Source: a bacterium (GTDB lineage: Bacteria; CBDUZB01; JAGLHV01). Taken from it: 8,596 nucleotides of DNA. This document shows positions 1 through 5,450 of this stretch, piece after piece; position 1 is the first letter of the stretch; the number at the start of each line of letters is the position of its first letter. The notes under the pieces are model-generated. The model was not told the origin of the DNA, did no database searches, and saw only the letters and a program-made list of their open reading frames with translations. The translations under genes were made by a program, and so were the position numbers. Location: positions 1 through 8,596 of the forward strand of contig JAGLHV010000039.1 of NCBI GenBank assembly GCA_023143305.1. Reading direction: 5' to 3'.

Positions 1-128
1 CTCAAATCCATCATAATCCCCGGAACACCTTCCTTAATCTCACAGGAAGAAACTTTTAACATAATAGGCTCAACCAAATCAGAAATAATCGGGAACCTGG
101 AATGTTTTCTTCTTTCTTTTTTAATCAT
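1..128 (-). CDS. PilZ domain protein, N-terminal part (cut by window edge)
   Basis: Only the first 42 codons are visible, beginning with ATG at 128-126; the rest lies beyond base 1. The peptide starts MIKKERRKHSRFP and contains the RxxxR motif (R7, R11) that opens PilZ domains and grips c-di-GMP. It runs to a Met-Asp-Leu at residues 40-42, where the second PilZ motif (D/N-x-S-x-x-G) would begin, with the next codon starting AG as expected for Ser. PilZ proteins are cytoplasmic c-di-GMP receptors that act on motility, pili or exopolysaccharide. A GAAAGGG ribosome site sits 4-5 bases before the ATG, and a sigma70-type promoter lies at 174-202. Its position behind c-di-GMP riboswitch-controlled pilin genes supports the call. 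The full domain cannot be checked here, and any C-terminal output domain is unseen. Confidence 0.8.
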   Translation of the reverse strand, partial: MIKKERRKHSRFPIISDLVEPIMLKVSSCEIKEGVPGIMMDL

Positions 129-173
129 ATTACCCTTTCAATAAAAAGCTTTATTTTAGATTTATTTATCTTT

Positions 174-202
174 AATATACAAAATTACTTTTTATTTGAC
201 AA
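174..202 (-). promoter_or_regulatory. Sigma70-type promoter of the PilZ gene
   Basis: On the minus strand a -35 box TTGTCA (202-197) is followed by exactly 17 bases and a -10 box TATATT (179-174). The start codon at 128 leaves a leader of about 40 bases. This suggests the PilZ gene can be transcribed independently of the pilin gene upstream. Confidence 0.65.
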
Positions 203-254
203 GGAAAAAGTTTGAATTTTTTTTTAAATTGGCTGGAAAAAAAATATTCCCTTA

Positions 255-283
255 AAATTATTCCGGCAAACCTATAATAATTT
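255..283 (-). terminator. Weak AT-rich hairpin after the 361-residue PilX-like gene
   Basis: Starting in the stop codon, AAATTATT (283-276) pairs perfectly with AATAATTT (262-255), with a possible GG/CC extension inside. Only a few T residues follow directly, so it is a poor intrinsic terminator, but it is the only hairpin seen between this gene and the PilZ promoter. The remainder of 129-254 is AT-rich and shows nothing else recognisable apart from the promoter. Confidence 0.3.
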
Positions 284-1367
284 AAATTTTCTCCTCTCTC
301 CATGATAATATTTTAGTTTTAAGTACACCACCCGGTAATCCGTTTAAAGCATCATTATAATCCATATCTGCCGTTCCTAAAGAAGTAAAACTATGCACGT
401 TCATCGACCCATCAGCAAGACTGGTTCCTGATAAAATAGCATCATAAGCAGGAGCATATACAGCAGCATAAAGATCCGCAGTACCGTCAAACCTTACAGT
501 ACTACCAACCGGCCCTGTTCCATAAATAAGAAAGTTAGTTGCATCCAGCGAGGAATTTACAATACCTGTGCCCCCGGCATCAATATCACCGGAACAATAT
601 ATAATCACCGGACCAAGTGTCGAATCTATGGTTATCCTGGCAGTTCCTCCGATATTTATAGAACTACAAATATAAGTCCCTGCAGTTAAAACTAAATCAG
701 CCAGCCCCACTAAATTTATCTCCCCCAGATCAGAAGTATAGACCCCGGGCATTTCCGGAGGTTCAAAATCATCTACTGCAGATTCTCCTTCGCTAACCGT
801 TCCGGTAACCCGTTCAGGATTTGTAACAGTACCACTGGTAATAACATCCCCCTGGATCTGGCAATCTCCCCCGGAAAGGTCAACCCCCCCGGCACCGGCA
901 GTAATAGCAAAATCAAAAGGGGCAATATCTATTCGTTCAGCTGTAACAACAATTTTTCTTTTTTCCTGTATATTAGTCACATTAGGCACATAACCAATAG
1001 CACTTATCTGATATCGGCCATCCGGCAATACAGCACTTTCTCCGGGAGGAATAGAACCCGGGGTAGAAACACCTATAGAATACTGTCCTGAAGATAAAGT
1101 GTCCACAGATCCTACCGATTCCGAAGCAAAAGAGGAAAAACCGGTATAACCGGGATTATTAGTTACTTCGACCATTGCCCTTTTTATTCCGGCGTCAGCC
1201 ACCTGAACGGCCCGAATTGTTGCTTTTGCTCTTACCGTCGCTTCCGTTTCTATTTTAGTTAAATTGGATAAACCCAACCCAACAGGAATTAAAACTAATA
1301 CCATTAAAACAACCAGAGGCAGAACCATGCCTTTTTCCGTTAATAAAAATATGTTTTTTTTATCCAT
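282..1367 (-). CDS. PilX-like minor pilin with DUF7305-like C-terminal domain (paralogue X1)
   Basis: A 361-residue exported protein with a pseudopilin N-terminus. A charged leader ends at EKG (residues 11-13), followed by a hydrophobic helix (14-36) and an amphipathic helix to about 70. Residue +5 of the mature form is Leu rather than the usual Glu, as in PilX and GspK subunits, which are thought to cap the pilus. From about 150 it is Gly/Asn/Ser-rich beta sequence, probably a beta-helix, with Cys169, Cys233 and Cys258. The stretch YAAVYAP (300-306) and the later DYNDALN resemble DUF7305 proteins as I remember them. It ends ILSWREEKI, shared with the paralogue at 3638-4711. The start is supported by AGGGGG eight bases upstream. 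Expression is gated by the GEMM-I riboswitch at 1497-1577. Family placement is from memory; the exact role is unknown. Confidence 0.8.
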   Translation of the reverse strand: MDKKNIFLLTEKGMVLPLVVLMVLVLIPVGLGLSNLTKIETEATVRAKATIRAVQVADAGIKRAMVEVTNNPGYTGFSSFASESVGSVDTLSSGQYSIGVSTPGSIPPGESAVLPDGRYQISAIGYVPNVTNIQEKRKIVVTAERIDIAPFDFAITAGAGGVDLSGGDCQIQGDVITSGTVTNPERVTGTVSEGESAVDDFEPPEMPGVYTSDLGEINLVGLADLVLTAGTYICSSINIGGTARITIDSTLGPVIIYCSGDIDAGGTGIVNSSLDATNFLIYGTGPVGSTVRFDGTADLYAAVYAPAYDAILSGTSLADGSMNVHSFTSLGTADMDYNDALNGLPGGVLKTKILSWREEKI

Positions 1368-1421
1368 TTTTTTTCCCCCTTTATTTAAATTTTTCTAATT
1401 TATAAATTATATATTATCAAT

Positions 1422-1463
1422 AAAAAAACCGGGTTAATCCTTGTTTTCTACGGATAACCCGGT
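1422..1463 (-). terminator. Riboswitch-controlled intrinsic terminator (leader 1)
   Basis: ACCGGGTTA (1463-1455) pairs with TAACCCGGT (1436-1428), extended by TCC/GGA past a single bulged T. Seven T residues follow (1428-1422). It lies between the GEMM-I aptamer and the PilX-like start codon, about 33 bases after the aptamer and 54 bases before the ATG, so it acts as the expression platform. Its 5' arm and loop can alternatively pair with the aptamer (CTACGG with CCGTAG, and CCCGG with CCGGG). Confidence 0.88.
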
Positions 1464-1496
1464 CTTTAATATACCTTTTTTTACTTTCCATTTCCC

Positions 1497-1577
1497 TTGG
1501 GTAGCCCAGCCTCCCTGTTATGTATCCGGGACCGTAGCTTTGTGCCTCCGCCTTACGGCGAATTTACCTTTTTCCAA
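1497..1577 (-). promoter_or_regulatory. GEMM-I (c-di-GMP-I) riboswitch aptamer 1, G20 type
   Basis: The aptamer has the full GEMM-I layout. P1 is TTGG/CCAA (1577-1574 with 1500-1497). The conserved junction reads GGTAAA from 1568. P2 is TTCGCC and GGCGGA around a GTAA tetraloop (1562-1547). The second junction is GGCACAAAGC, then comes the P3 hairpin, and CTACC carries the ligand-pairing C at 1501. The base equivalent to Vc2 G20 is G (1568), which predicts c-di-GMP. Junction positions 22 and 45 are U and A rather than C and G, a compensatory change. The switch precedes the 361-residue PilX-like gene and is followed by an intrinsic terminator. It is the most diverged of the three aptamers here. 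Confidence 0.88.
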
Positions 1578-1618
1578 TATTTTTAAAAGAACTATTTCTT
1601 TAACTATCTCTCATTATA

Positions 1619-1647
1619 AAAATAGCACACTTTTTAAGAACTGTCAA
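1619..1647 (-). promoter_or_regulatory. Promoter of riboswitch leader 1
   Basis: TTGACA (1647-1642), a 17-base spacer and TATTTT (1624-1619). The -35 box is perfect; the -10 box is weak but aligns with the equivalent promoter of leader 2. A TATAAT lies just downstream but is too far from the -35 box. The promoter begins 22 bases after the HAMP gene stop, so read-through from that operon into the riboswitch is also possible. Confidence 0.7.
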
Positions 1648-1668
1648 GCCAAATTCCACCACAGCTAT

Positions 1669-2232
1669 TTATACGATAAAAGCACCATTAATATTCTTTA
1701 TCTGCCTGACAATATCTTTTAGAGCGTCACACATTTTAACAAAATCTTTAACATCCGAAGGATTTTTAGAAAGGTCTTCAACGACTTTTTCTATTTGTTT
1801 ACTAATCAGTTCTATATTAGCTCTTTCTTTTACAATTTCTTGCTGTATAAAGTTAATAGCCTCATTTACTTTTTGGGATAGTTCCTGTAATTCGTCATTT
1901 TTACGTAAAACCACTTTCTGATTAAAATACCCGCCTCTCAACTTATCAAAAATCTTTTCGAAACGGTAAATAGGCCCGGCAACCCGGTGGGATACTAAAA
2001 TACTAAGCCCTACTCCAATAACAATAAGGAGTAAAATCCAGGATGTCATTAATACCTTAAAAACATTAATTTCCACTAATTGGTTAACAATAGCTCTATC
2101 CAGACAATAAGTTCCCCAAGACACAACCATTCCGGTCAAAAGCATTAATAATAATATAATTATGGTAAACCTCATCTGAAACTTCATCTTTATAAGTTTA
2201 ATTCTTCTCTTATTTCCACTTTTTTCTGACAT
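1669..2232 (-). CDS. HAMP-only inner-membrane protein
   Basis: A 187-residue protein with a basic cytoplasmic N-terminus, a first membrane helix (about 22-42), a short external loop of roughly 18 residues, and a second membrane helix (about 61-81). A HAMP domain (about 82-130) follows: SHRVAGPIYRFEKI with the conserved Pro, then DELQEL near 113-118. A charged, probably coiled-coil helix runs to the end. HAMP domains pass signals from membrane receptors to kinase, cyclase or chemotaxis output domains; here no sensor and no output domain is present, so it may act as an adaptor or a partner of another membrane protein. It is third in the operon after the PilV-like and PilW-like genes, 23 bases downstream, with AGGAG five bases before the ATG. 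Link to pilus sensing is inference. Confidence 0.8.
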   Translation of the reverse strand: MSEKSGNKRRIKLIKMKFQMRFTIIILLLMLLTGMVVSWGTYCLDRAIVNQLVEINVFKVLMTSWILLLIVIGVGLSILVSHRVAGPIYRFEKIFDKLRGGYFNQKVVLRKNDELQELSQKVNEAINFIQQEIVKERANIELISKQIEKVVEDLSKNPSDVKDFVKMCDALKDIVRQIKNINGAFIV

Positions 2233-2255
2233 ATTTTCTCCTTTCTAATTATCCC

Positions 2256-2933
2256 TTAATTTAAATTAGGAGGACTTACTCCTCCTCTTAAAATAAACTC
2301 TTCTCTTCCTGCCGCAGTTCCTTCCTGCCCAACTCCCTTTTTCACTGTCAAAGTAATTTCAATGTAACGGATATCATAACGGTCATTACCTACAACCGGA
2401 TTCGTCGGTAAAGGATTTCCGTTAATATCTTTATACATAAAATTTAAACCTGTTACTTCCACTGCCGAAAAAGTAAAATTTTTATTCTCAGTTATTCCAC
2501 CTGCCTTTACCGAATGTCTTTGAACTTTTGTAGTCCCCACAGGAATAGAAAAAGTAATTGTTTCCGTATCTACATTAACCGCCCAATTAAGGTCATTATC
2601 TTTAACTCCATCGCGATTTAGATCCCGCACTACAGCGTTAAAAACAATTCTATCATCTTCAGCAATATCTATAGCCGGCCCATTCCCCCCACTACCAACA
2701 TCCGTATTCCCAAATACATACCCTGCTTGCCGTATTTCTCTAATCATTTGCTGTAAAGCAATTCGGGCATTCTGTTGAACGTCTCTCTGTTGATCTGTCT
2801 TTATCCATAGCCTTGTACTCCCTTGATATACAGAAGCAAAAGCCAACATAATCATCCCCAAAATAGCCAAACTAACCATTGTCTCAATTAAGGTAAATCC
2901 CCTATTTTTCTTTTTTACCAATTTACCACTCAC
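2256..2933 (-). CDS. PilW/GspJ-like prepilin (copy 1)
   Basis: A 225-residue minor pilin or pseudopilin. The class III signal RGFTLIE puts prepilin peptidase cleavage after Gly12, with Phe13 as mature residue 1 and Glu17 as the conserved +5 Glu. A single hydrophobic helix (13-37) leads into the QQNARIALQQMIREIRQAGY segment typical of PilW/GspJ. Residues 104-114 (DLNRDGVKDND) resemble an EF-hand or dockerin calcium loop. The start is GTG: AGGGAG overlaps the stop of the upstream PilV-like gene, seven bases before this GTG, and no better ATG exists. The 12-base gap implies translational linkage with that gene. It is clearly homologous to the gene at 7494-8180, with the same C-terminal GVSPPNL. 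Such subunits prime pilus assembly from the inner membrane. Confidence 0.87.
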   Translation of the reverse strand: MSGKLVKKKNRGFTLIETMVSLAILGMIMLAFASVYQGSTRLWIKTDQQRDVQQNARIALQQMIREIRQAGYVFGNTDVGSGGNGPAIDIAEDDRIVFNAVVRDLNRDGVKDNDLNWAVNVDTETITFSIPVGTTKVQRHSVKAGGITENKNFTFSAVEVTGLNFMYKDINGNPLPTNPVVGNDRYDIRYIEITLTVKKGVGQEGTAAGREEFILRGGVSPPNLN

Positions 2934-2945
2934 TTGCCGTCTCCC

Positions 2946-3440
2946 TTATGGTTTAGCAATAATTGTTTCCAGTGTTACTGTCCTCAATAATGAAGAATCT
3001 ATAGATTCAACGAAAACAGTTACAGTTTTATAACTGCTAACACCTACAACCGTAGTCACTACCTTATATTTCCGATTACCCCTAACCCCTGCTGCACCGG
3101 TAGAAAGAATAATCGGGTTAAACGGATCAGGATAAGTATTATCAGGACCTAATTGAATTTCTCGATAATTAGCCGTTTCAATAGTCCCGGAATCATTAGT
3201 ATCACCTATTTCATACCCGGTACTGGTAGAAGCAACTCTTTTTACTATTTCAATAAATTCTTCTGCTCGCTGAGTAGCTAATGTATCCCATCTATCCCGC
3301 ACATTACCTTTCATTACCATACTCAACACAGGAATCAGTCCTAATAAAACAAGAGATAAAAGGACCATTCCTACTATTAATTCTATAAGAGTCATTCCTC
3401 TTTGTTCTCTTATTTTACTAACTTTTTTTCTTTCCATCAT
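2946..3440 (-). CDS. PilV/GspI-like prepilin (copy 1)
   Basis: A minor pilin of about 164 residues. The leader ends QRG before MTLIE (cleavage after Gly15, +5 Glu at residue 20), followed by a hydrophobic helix to about residue 43 and then KGNVRDRW and an amphipathic helix. Residues around 80-88 (DTNDSGTIE) look like a second calcium-type loop. An in-frame GTG at 3449 was rejected as start because it lies inside the AGGTGG ribosome site (3451-3446); ATG at 3440 is five bases from it, and ATG at 3437 (eight bases) is equally possible. It heads the V-W-HAMP operon behind its own promoter. The homologue at the right edge of the window shares RDRW, VASTSTGY/IASTPTGY and SSYKT. The PilV versus GspI name is approximate. 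Confidence 0.85.
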   Translation of the reverse strand: MMERKKVSKIREQRGMTLIELIVGMVLLSLVLLGLIPVLSMVMKGNVRDRWDTLATQRAEEFIEIVKRVASTSTGYEIGDTNDSGTIETANYREIQLGPDNTYPDPFNPIILSTGAAGVRGNRKYKVVTTVVGVSSYKTVTVFVESIDSSLLRTVTLETIIAKP

Positions 3441-3504
3441 TATTTCCACCTATAAAAATCATTTCTAAAATTAAATCAAAACACACACTATTTTTCTATT
3501 AAAC

Positions 3505-3533
3505 AATATATCTCTATTTTTTAAATCTGTCAA
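3505..3533 (-). promoter_or_regulatory. Promoter of the V-W-HAMP operon
   Basis: A near-consensus sigma70-type promoter: TTGACA (3533-3528), exactly 17 bases, TATATT (3510-3505). The leader to the start codon is about 55 bases and contains no riboswitch or terminator, unlike the three PilX-like genes. Confidence 0.8.
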
Positions 3534-3554
3534 GAAAATTCGGGCAGGAATTTG

Positions 3555-3591
3555 TTTGGTGATTCTAATAACTTTTAAATTTATCACCAAA
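3555..3591. repeat. Inverted repeat between X2 and the V-W-HAMP promoter
   Basis: TTTGGTGAT (3591-3583, minus strand) is perfectly complementary to ATCACCAAA (3563-3555), separated by 19 bases. It lies between the stop of the 357-residue gene and the next promoter. On the minus strand no T tract follows, so it is a weak terminator candidate; it could equally be an operator upstream of the promoter at 3505-3533. The rest of 3441-3637 is AT-rich with only that promoter. Confidence 0.45.
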
Positions 3592-3637
3592 AAAATACTT
3601 TTCTTTTAAAAAATTTACGACTTTAAAAAAGGCCCTA

Positions 3638-4711
3638 TCATATTTTTTCTTCTCTCCAGGAAAGTATTTTTACCTGATCTATTCCCCCAACCCCTCCTAT
3701 GCCGTTTAAATTTGCATCATAGATCATATCCGGATTTCCATTACTATCATACTTATAAACATTCATAGCACCTGTAACCAGATTATTTCCTCTTGAAAAA
3801 CAGTTATACTTAGGAGCATAAACAGCCGCATAAATATCAGCAGTGCCATGTAAATCTATATTACCACTTTCTCCCGTACCATAGAGAAAAAACTTGGTGG
3901 CATCTGCTCCGGTATTTACAAAACCAGTCCCTGCAGCATCAATATCACCGGAACAATATAAAAAAACTGCATCCCCTCCGGGGATTGTATTCAGGGTTAT
4001 TCTAGCATTTCCCCCGATATTTATAGAAGTACAAGTATAAGTTCCCGGATTTATAGTAAAATTACTATTTCCATTTAGATTTATTACTCCTAAATCTATT
4101 GCTGTTTCCGGAGCAACCAGGGGAGAAAAATCAGCAACTGAAATATCTCCGTCGGTAACTGTCCCGGTAATAGTTACACTACCTTGACTATTTGCGGTAC
4201 CACTGGTAATTACATCCCCCTCTACTAAGCAACTCCCTCTAATATCAATTCCCCCATCCCCCGCGGTAACAGCAAAATCAAATAAACCATGATTGTTGAA
4301 TGGTATCCTGTTAACAAAAGCAACAACTTTTATTGTTTCGCTTGCCTGAATCATATCCGGAACATAACCAATGGATTCTATGCCGTAACGATTAGCCGGT
4401 AAAATACTTCCTTCAAAAGCACTTCCCGGGGTAGAAATATTAATTGTATACTGCCCTGTTGATAAACTTTGTACTGCTCCGGTACCGGTATATGCTGAAT
4501 TATTAACAATTTCAGCCATAGCTCTTTGTATCCCGGCATCAGCTAATTGAAAAGCCCTGATTGTTTTCTTTGCCGATACAACCATCTTTGTTTCTATTTT
4601 GATTAAATGGGACAAACCCATTCCCACAGGCACTAAAACTAAAATCATTAACAAGACTAATGGTAAAACAATTCCTTTTTCTGAGTGTAAATACATACTT
4701 TTTTTACCCAT
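3638..4711 (-). CDS. PilX-like minor pilin with DUF7305-like C-terminal domain (paralogue X2)
   Basis: A 357-residue paralogue of the protein at 282-1367. The leader ends EKG (11-13), the membrane helix spans about 14-36, and an amphipathic helix containing ADAGIQRAMAEI follows; +5 of the mature protein is Leu, not Glu, as in GspK/PilX. The C-terminal two thirds is glycine-rich beta sequence with FAVTAGDGGIDI, GDVITSGT, CSGDIDAAGTG and YAAVYAP, closely matching X1. Three cysteines match X1 in context (161, 227, 253); Cys304 is extra. It ends ILSWREEKI. GGAGG lies seven bases before the ATG. It is controlled by the GEMM-I leader at 4757-4971 and appears to be monocistronic, since the next operon has its own promoter. 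Predicted inner-membrane precursor and pilus-tip or surface subunit; ligand unknown. Confidence 0.82.
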   Translation of the reverse strand: MGKKSMYLHSEKGIVLPLVLLMILVLVPVGMGLSHLIKIETKMVVSAKKTIRAFQLADAGIQRAMAEIVNNSAYTGTGAVQSLSTGQYTINISTPGSAFEGSILPANRYGIESIGYVPDMIQASETIKVVAFVNRIPFNNHGLFDFAVTAGDGGIDIRGSCLVEGDVITSGTANSQGSVTITGTVTDGDISVADFSPLVAPETAIDLGVINLNGNSNFTINPGTYTCTSINIGGNARITLNTIPGGDAVFLYCSGDIDAAGTGFVNTGADATKFFLYGTGESGNIDLHGTADIYAAVYAPKYNCFSRGNNLVTGAMNVYKYDSNGNPDMIYDANLNGIGGVGGIDQVKILSWREEKI

Positions 4712-4756
4712 TTTTTTTCCTCCATTTATCTTTGAGTTTAGCCAACTGTTACCGGT

Positions 4757-4801
4757 AAATAAAAAACCGGATTACCCATTTTGCTACGGATAATCCGGTT
4801 T
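4757..4801 (-). terminator. Riboswitch-controlled intrinsic terminator (leader 2)
   Basis: AACCGGATTATCC (4800-4788) pairs over 13 positions (one T-G wobble) with GGGTAATCCGGTT (4777-4765) around a 10-base loop, followed by TTTTTATTT. It lies about 33 bases after the aptamer. Two competing pairings exist: aptamer GCTACGGG (4878-4871) with TCCGTAGC (4790-4783), and the aptamer 3' end (4845-4836) with the terminator 3' arm (4776-4767). Confidence 0.9.
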
Positions 4802-4833
4802 AATAAACTTCTTCCTTGATTTTTCTTTTATTT

Positions 4834-4916
4834 TCGGTAACCCGACTACCCGCCATTATTTAGTGACGAGCCCGTAGCTTTGCGTCCCACCTTTACAGAT
4901 GGTTTGCCTTTATCGA
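4834..4916 (-). promoter_or_regulatory. GEMM-I (c-di-GMP-I) riboswitch aptamer 2, G20 type
   Basis: The closest match to the GEMM-I consensus in this window. P1 is TCG/CGA (4916-4914 with 4836-4834), the junction is AAAGGCAAA, P2 is CCATCT and AGGTGG around a GTAA tetraloop, and then comes GGGACGCAAAGC. P3 includes CUCGUCA pairing with UGGCGGG, and the 3' element is GGGTTACCG with the ligand-pairing C at 4837. The base equivalent to Vc2 G20 is G (4908) and A47 is kept, predicting c-di-GMP. It controls the 357-residue PilX-like gene through the terminator at 4757-4801. The rest of the 384-base interval 4712-5095 holds the promoter at 4943-4971 and the inverted repeat at 5031-5091. Confidence 0.95.
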
Positions 4917-4942
4917 TATTAATTTATACTTCACTCATTTTT

Positions 4943-4971
4943 AGTATAGCATCATTTTTGCAATTCGTCAA
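4943..4971 (-). promoter_or_regulatory. Promoter of riboswitch leader 2
   Basis: TTGACG (4971-4966), 17 bases, TATACT (4948-4943): a strong sigma70-type promoter. Transcription would begin near 4936, about 20 bases before the aptamer P1 strand, so the transcript starts with little besides the sensor. Confidence 0.8.
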
Positions 4972-5030
4972 GAGCAAAATTAAGTTTTTATACAATTTTT
5001 TTCATAGTTACTTCAAATTATTAGTAAAAT

Positions 5031-5091
5031 AATAGGAATTAGACCCGAACTTCAGATAAAGACTATTAAAATTTCAGGTTTAACTCCTATT
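5031..5091 (-). terminator. Large imperfect inverted repeat closing the X3 operon
   Basis: Arms 5031-5049 and 5073-5091 are complementary at 18 of 19 positions if two G-T wobbles are counted, with a 23-base spacer. The repeat begins four bases after the stop codon of the 101-residue gene and ends before the promoter of leader 2. No strong T tract follows on the minus strand, so it may be a weak terminator, an mRNA 3'-stabilising hairpin or a transcript-processing site. Confidence 0.5.
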
Positions 5092-5095
5092 CATT

Positions 5096-5401
5096 TTATC
5101 TTTTCTTTTTTTTATTTTTCTTTTTAGGAGATTTCAACAATATCCATCCAATAACCACACCTGCGATTATAATAAAAACTAATCCTTTATTGCCCTTCTC
5201 AATTTCTTCTTTTTTCTCTTCGGGCTTTACCTCTGCTTTTTCCCCGGAAACAACAGTCTCTACCGGTGCTTCCACTTTTTTACTTTCCAGACGCCTTTCT
5301 ACCGGAGATGAACCAACTATTTTAACCCCGGCAGCTCCTCTTGCAAACAACATTCCTAATACCAAAAAACTAAAAATTACTAGCGAAAATTTCTTTATCA
5401 T
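5096..5401 (-). CDS. Small membrane protein with signal peptide, C-terminal helix and polybasic tail
   Basis: A 101-residue protein of unknown function. A Sec-type signal peptide (about 1-24, MIKKF then a hydrophobic core ending ARGAAG) is followed by a low-complexity Val/Glu/Lys/Pro-rich segment (about 30-70). A second membrane helix (about 73-89, GLVFIIIAGVVIGWILL) and the tail KSPKKKNKKKKR complete it. If the signal peptide is cleaved, this gives an extracytoplasmic linker anchored at its C-terminus with the basic tail in the cytoplasm. The hydrophobic-plus-basic ending resembles sorting tails, but no LPXTG or PEP motif is visible. AGGAGAG lies seven to eight bases before the ATG. It starts 49 bases after the 579-residue gene with no terminator between, so it is co-transcribed. 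A role in anchoring or presenting that protein is only inference. Confidence 0.72.
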   Translation of the reverse strand: MIKKFSLVIFSFLVLGMLFARGAAGVKIVGSSPVERRLESKKVEAPVETVVSGEKAEVKPEEKKEEIEKGNKGLVFIIIAGVVIGWILLKSPKKKNKKKKR

Positions 5402-5450
5402 TTTTTTCTCTCCTATATTTTTTTAAAACTCATTTGTTTACTACTTTCTG

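Noticed and set aside
1608..1616. TATAAT downstream of TATTTT as the -10 box of leader 1
   Set aside because: It would need a spacer of about 23 bases from TTGACA; TATTTT gives 17 bases and aligns with leader 2.
1441..1722. Plus-strand reading frame of 93 codons
   Set aside because: It runs antisense through riboswitch leader 1 and the end of the HAMP gene. The RNA structure explains the sequence, and the peptide resembles no protein I recognise.
3441..3449. GTG at 3449 as start of PilV-like copy 1
   Set aside because: It lies inside AGGTGG, the probable ribosome site for the ATG codons at 3440 and 3437, and would add only three residues.
4599..4793. Plus-strand reading frame of 64 codons
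   Set aside because: It is antisense to the N-terminus of the X2 gene and to the terminator of leader 2, with no visible ribosome site or domain.
5190..5426. Plus-strand reading frame of 78 codons, rich in Ser/Phe/Thr
   Set aside because: It is the antisense shadow of the Glu/Lys-rich small membrane protein, which has a proper ribosome site, signal peptide and operon context.
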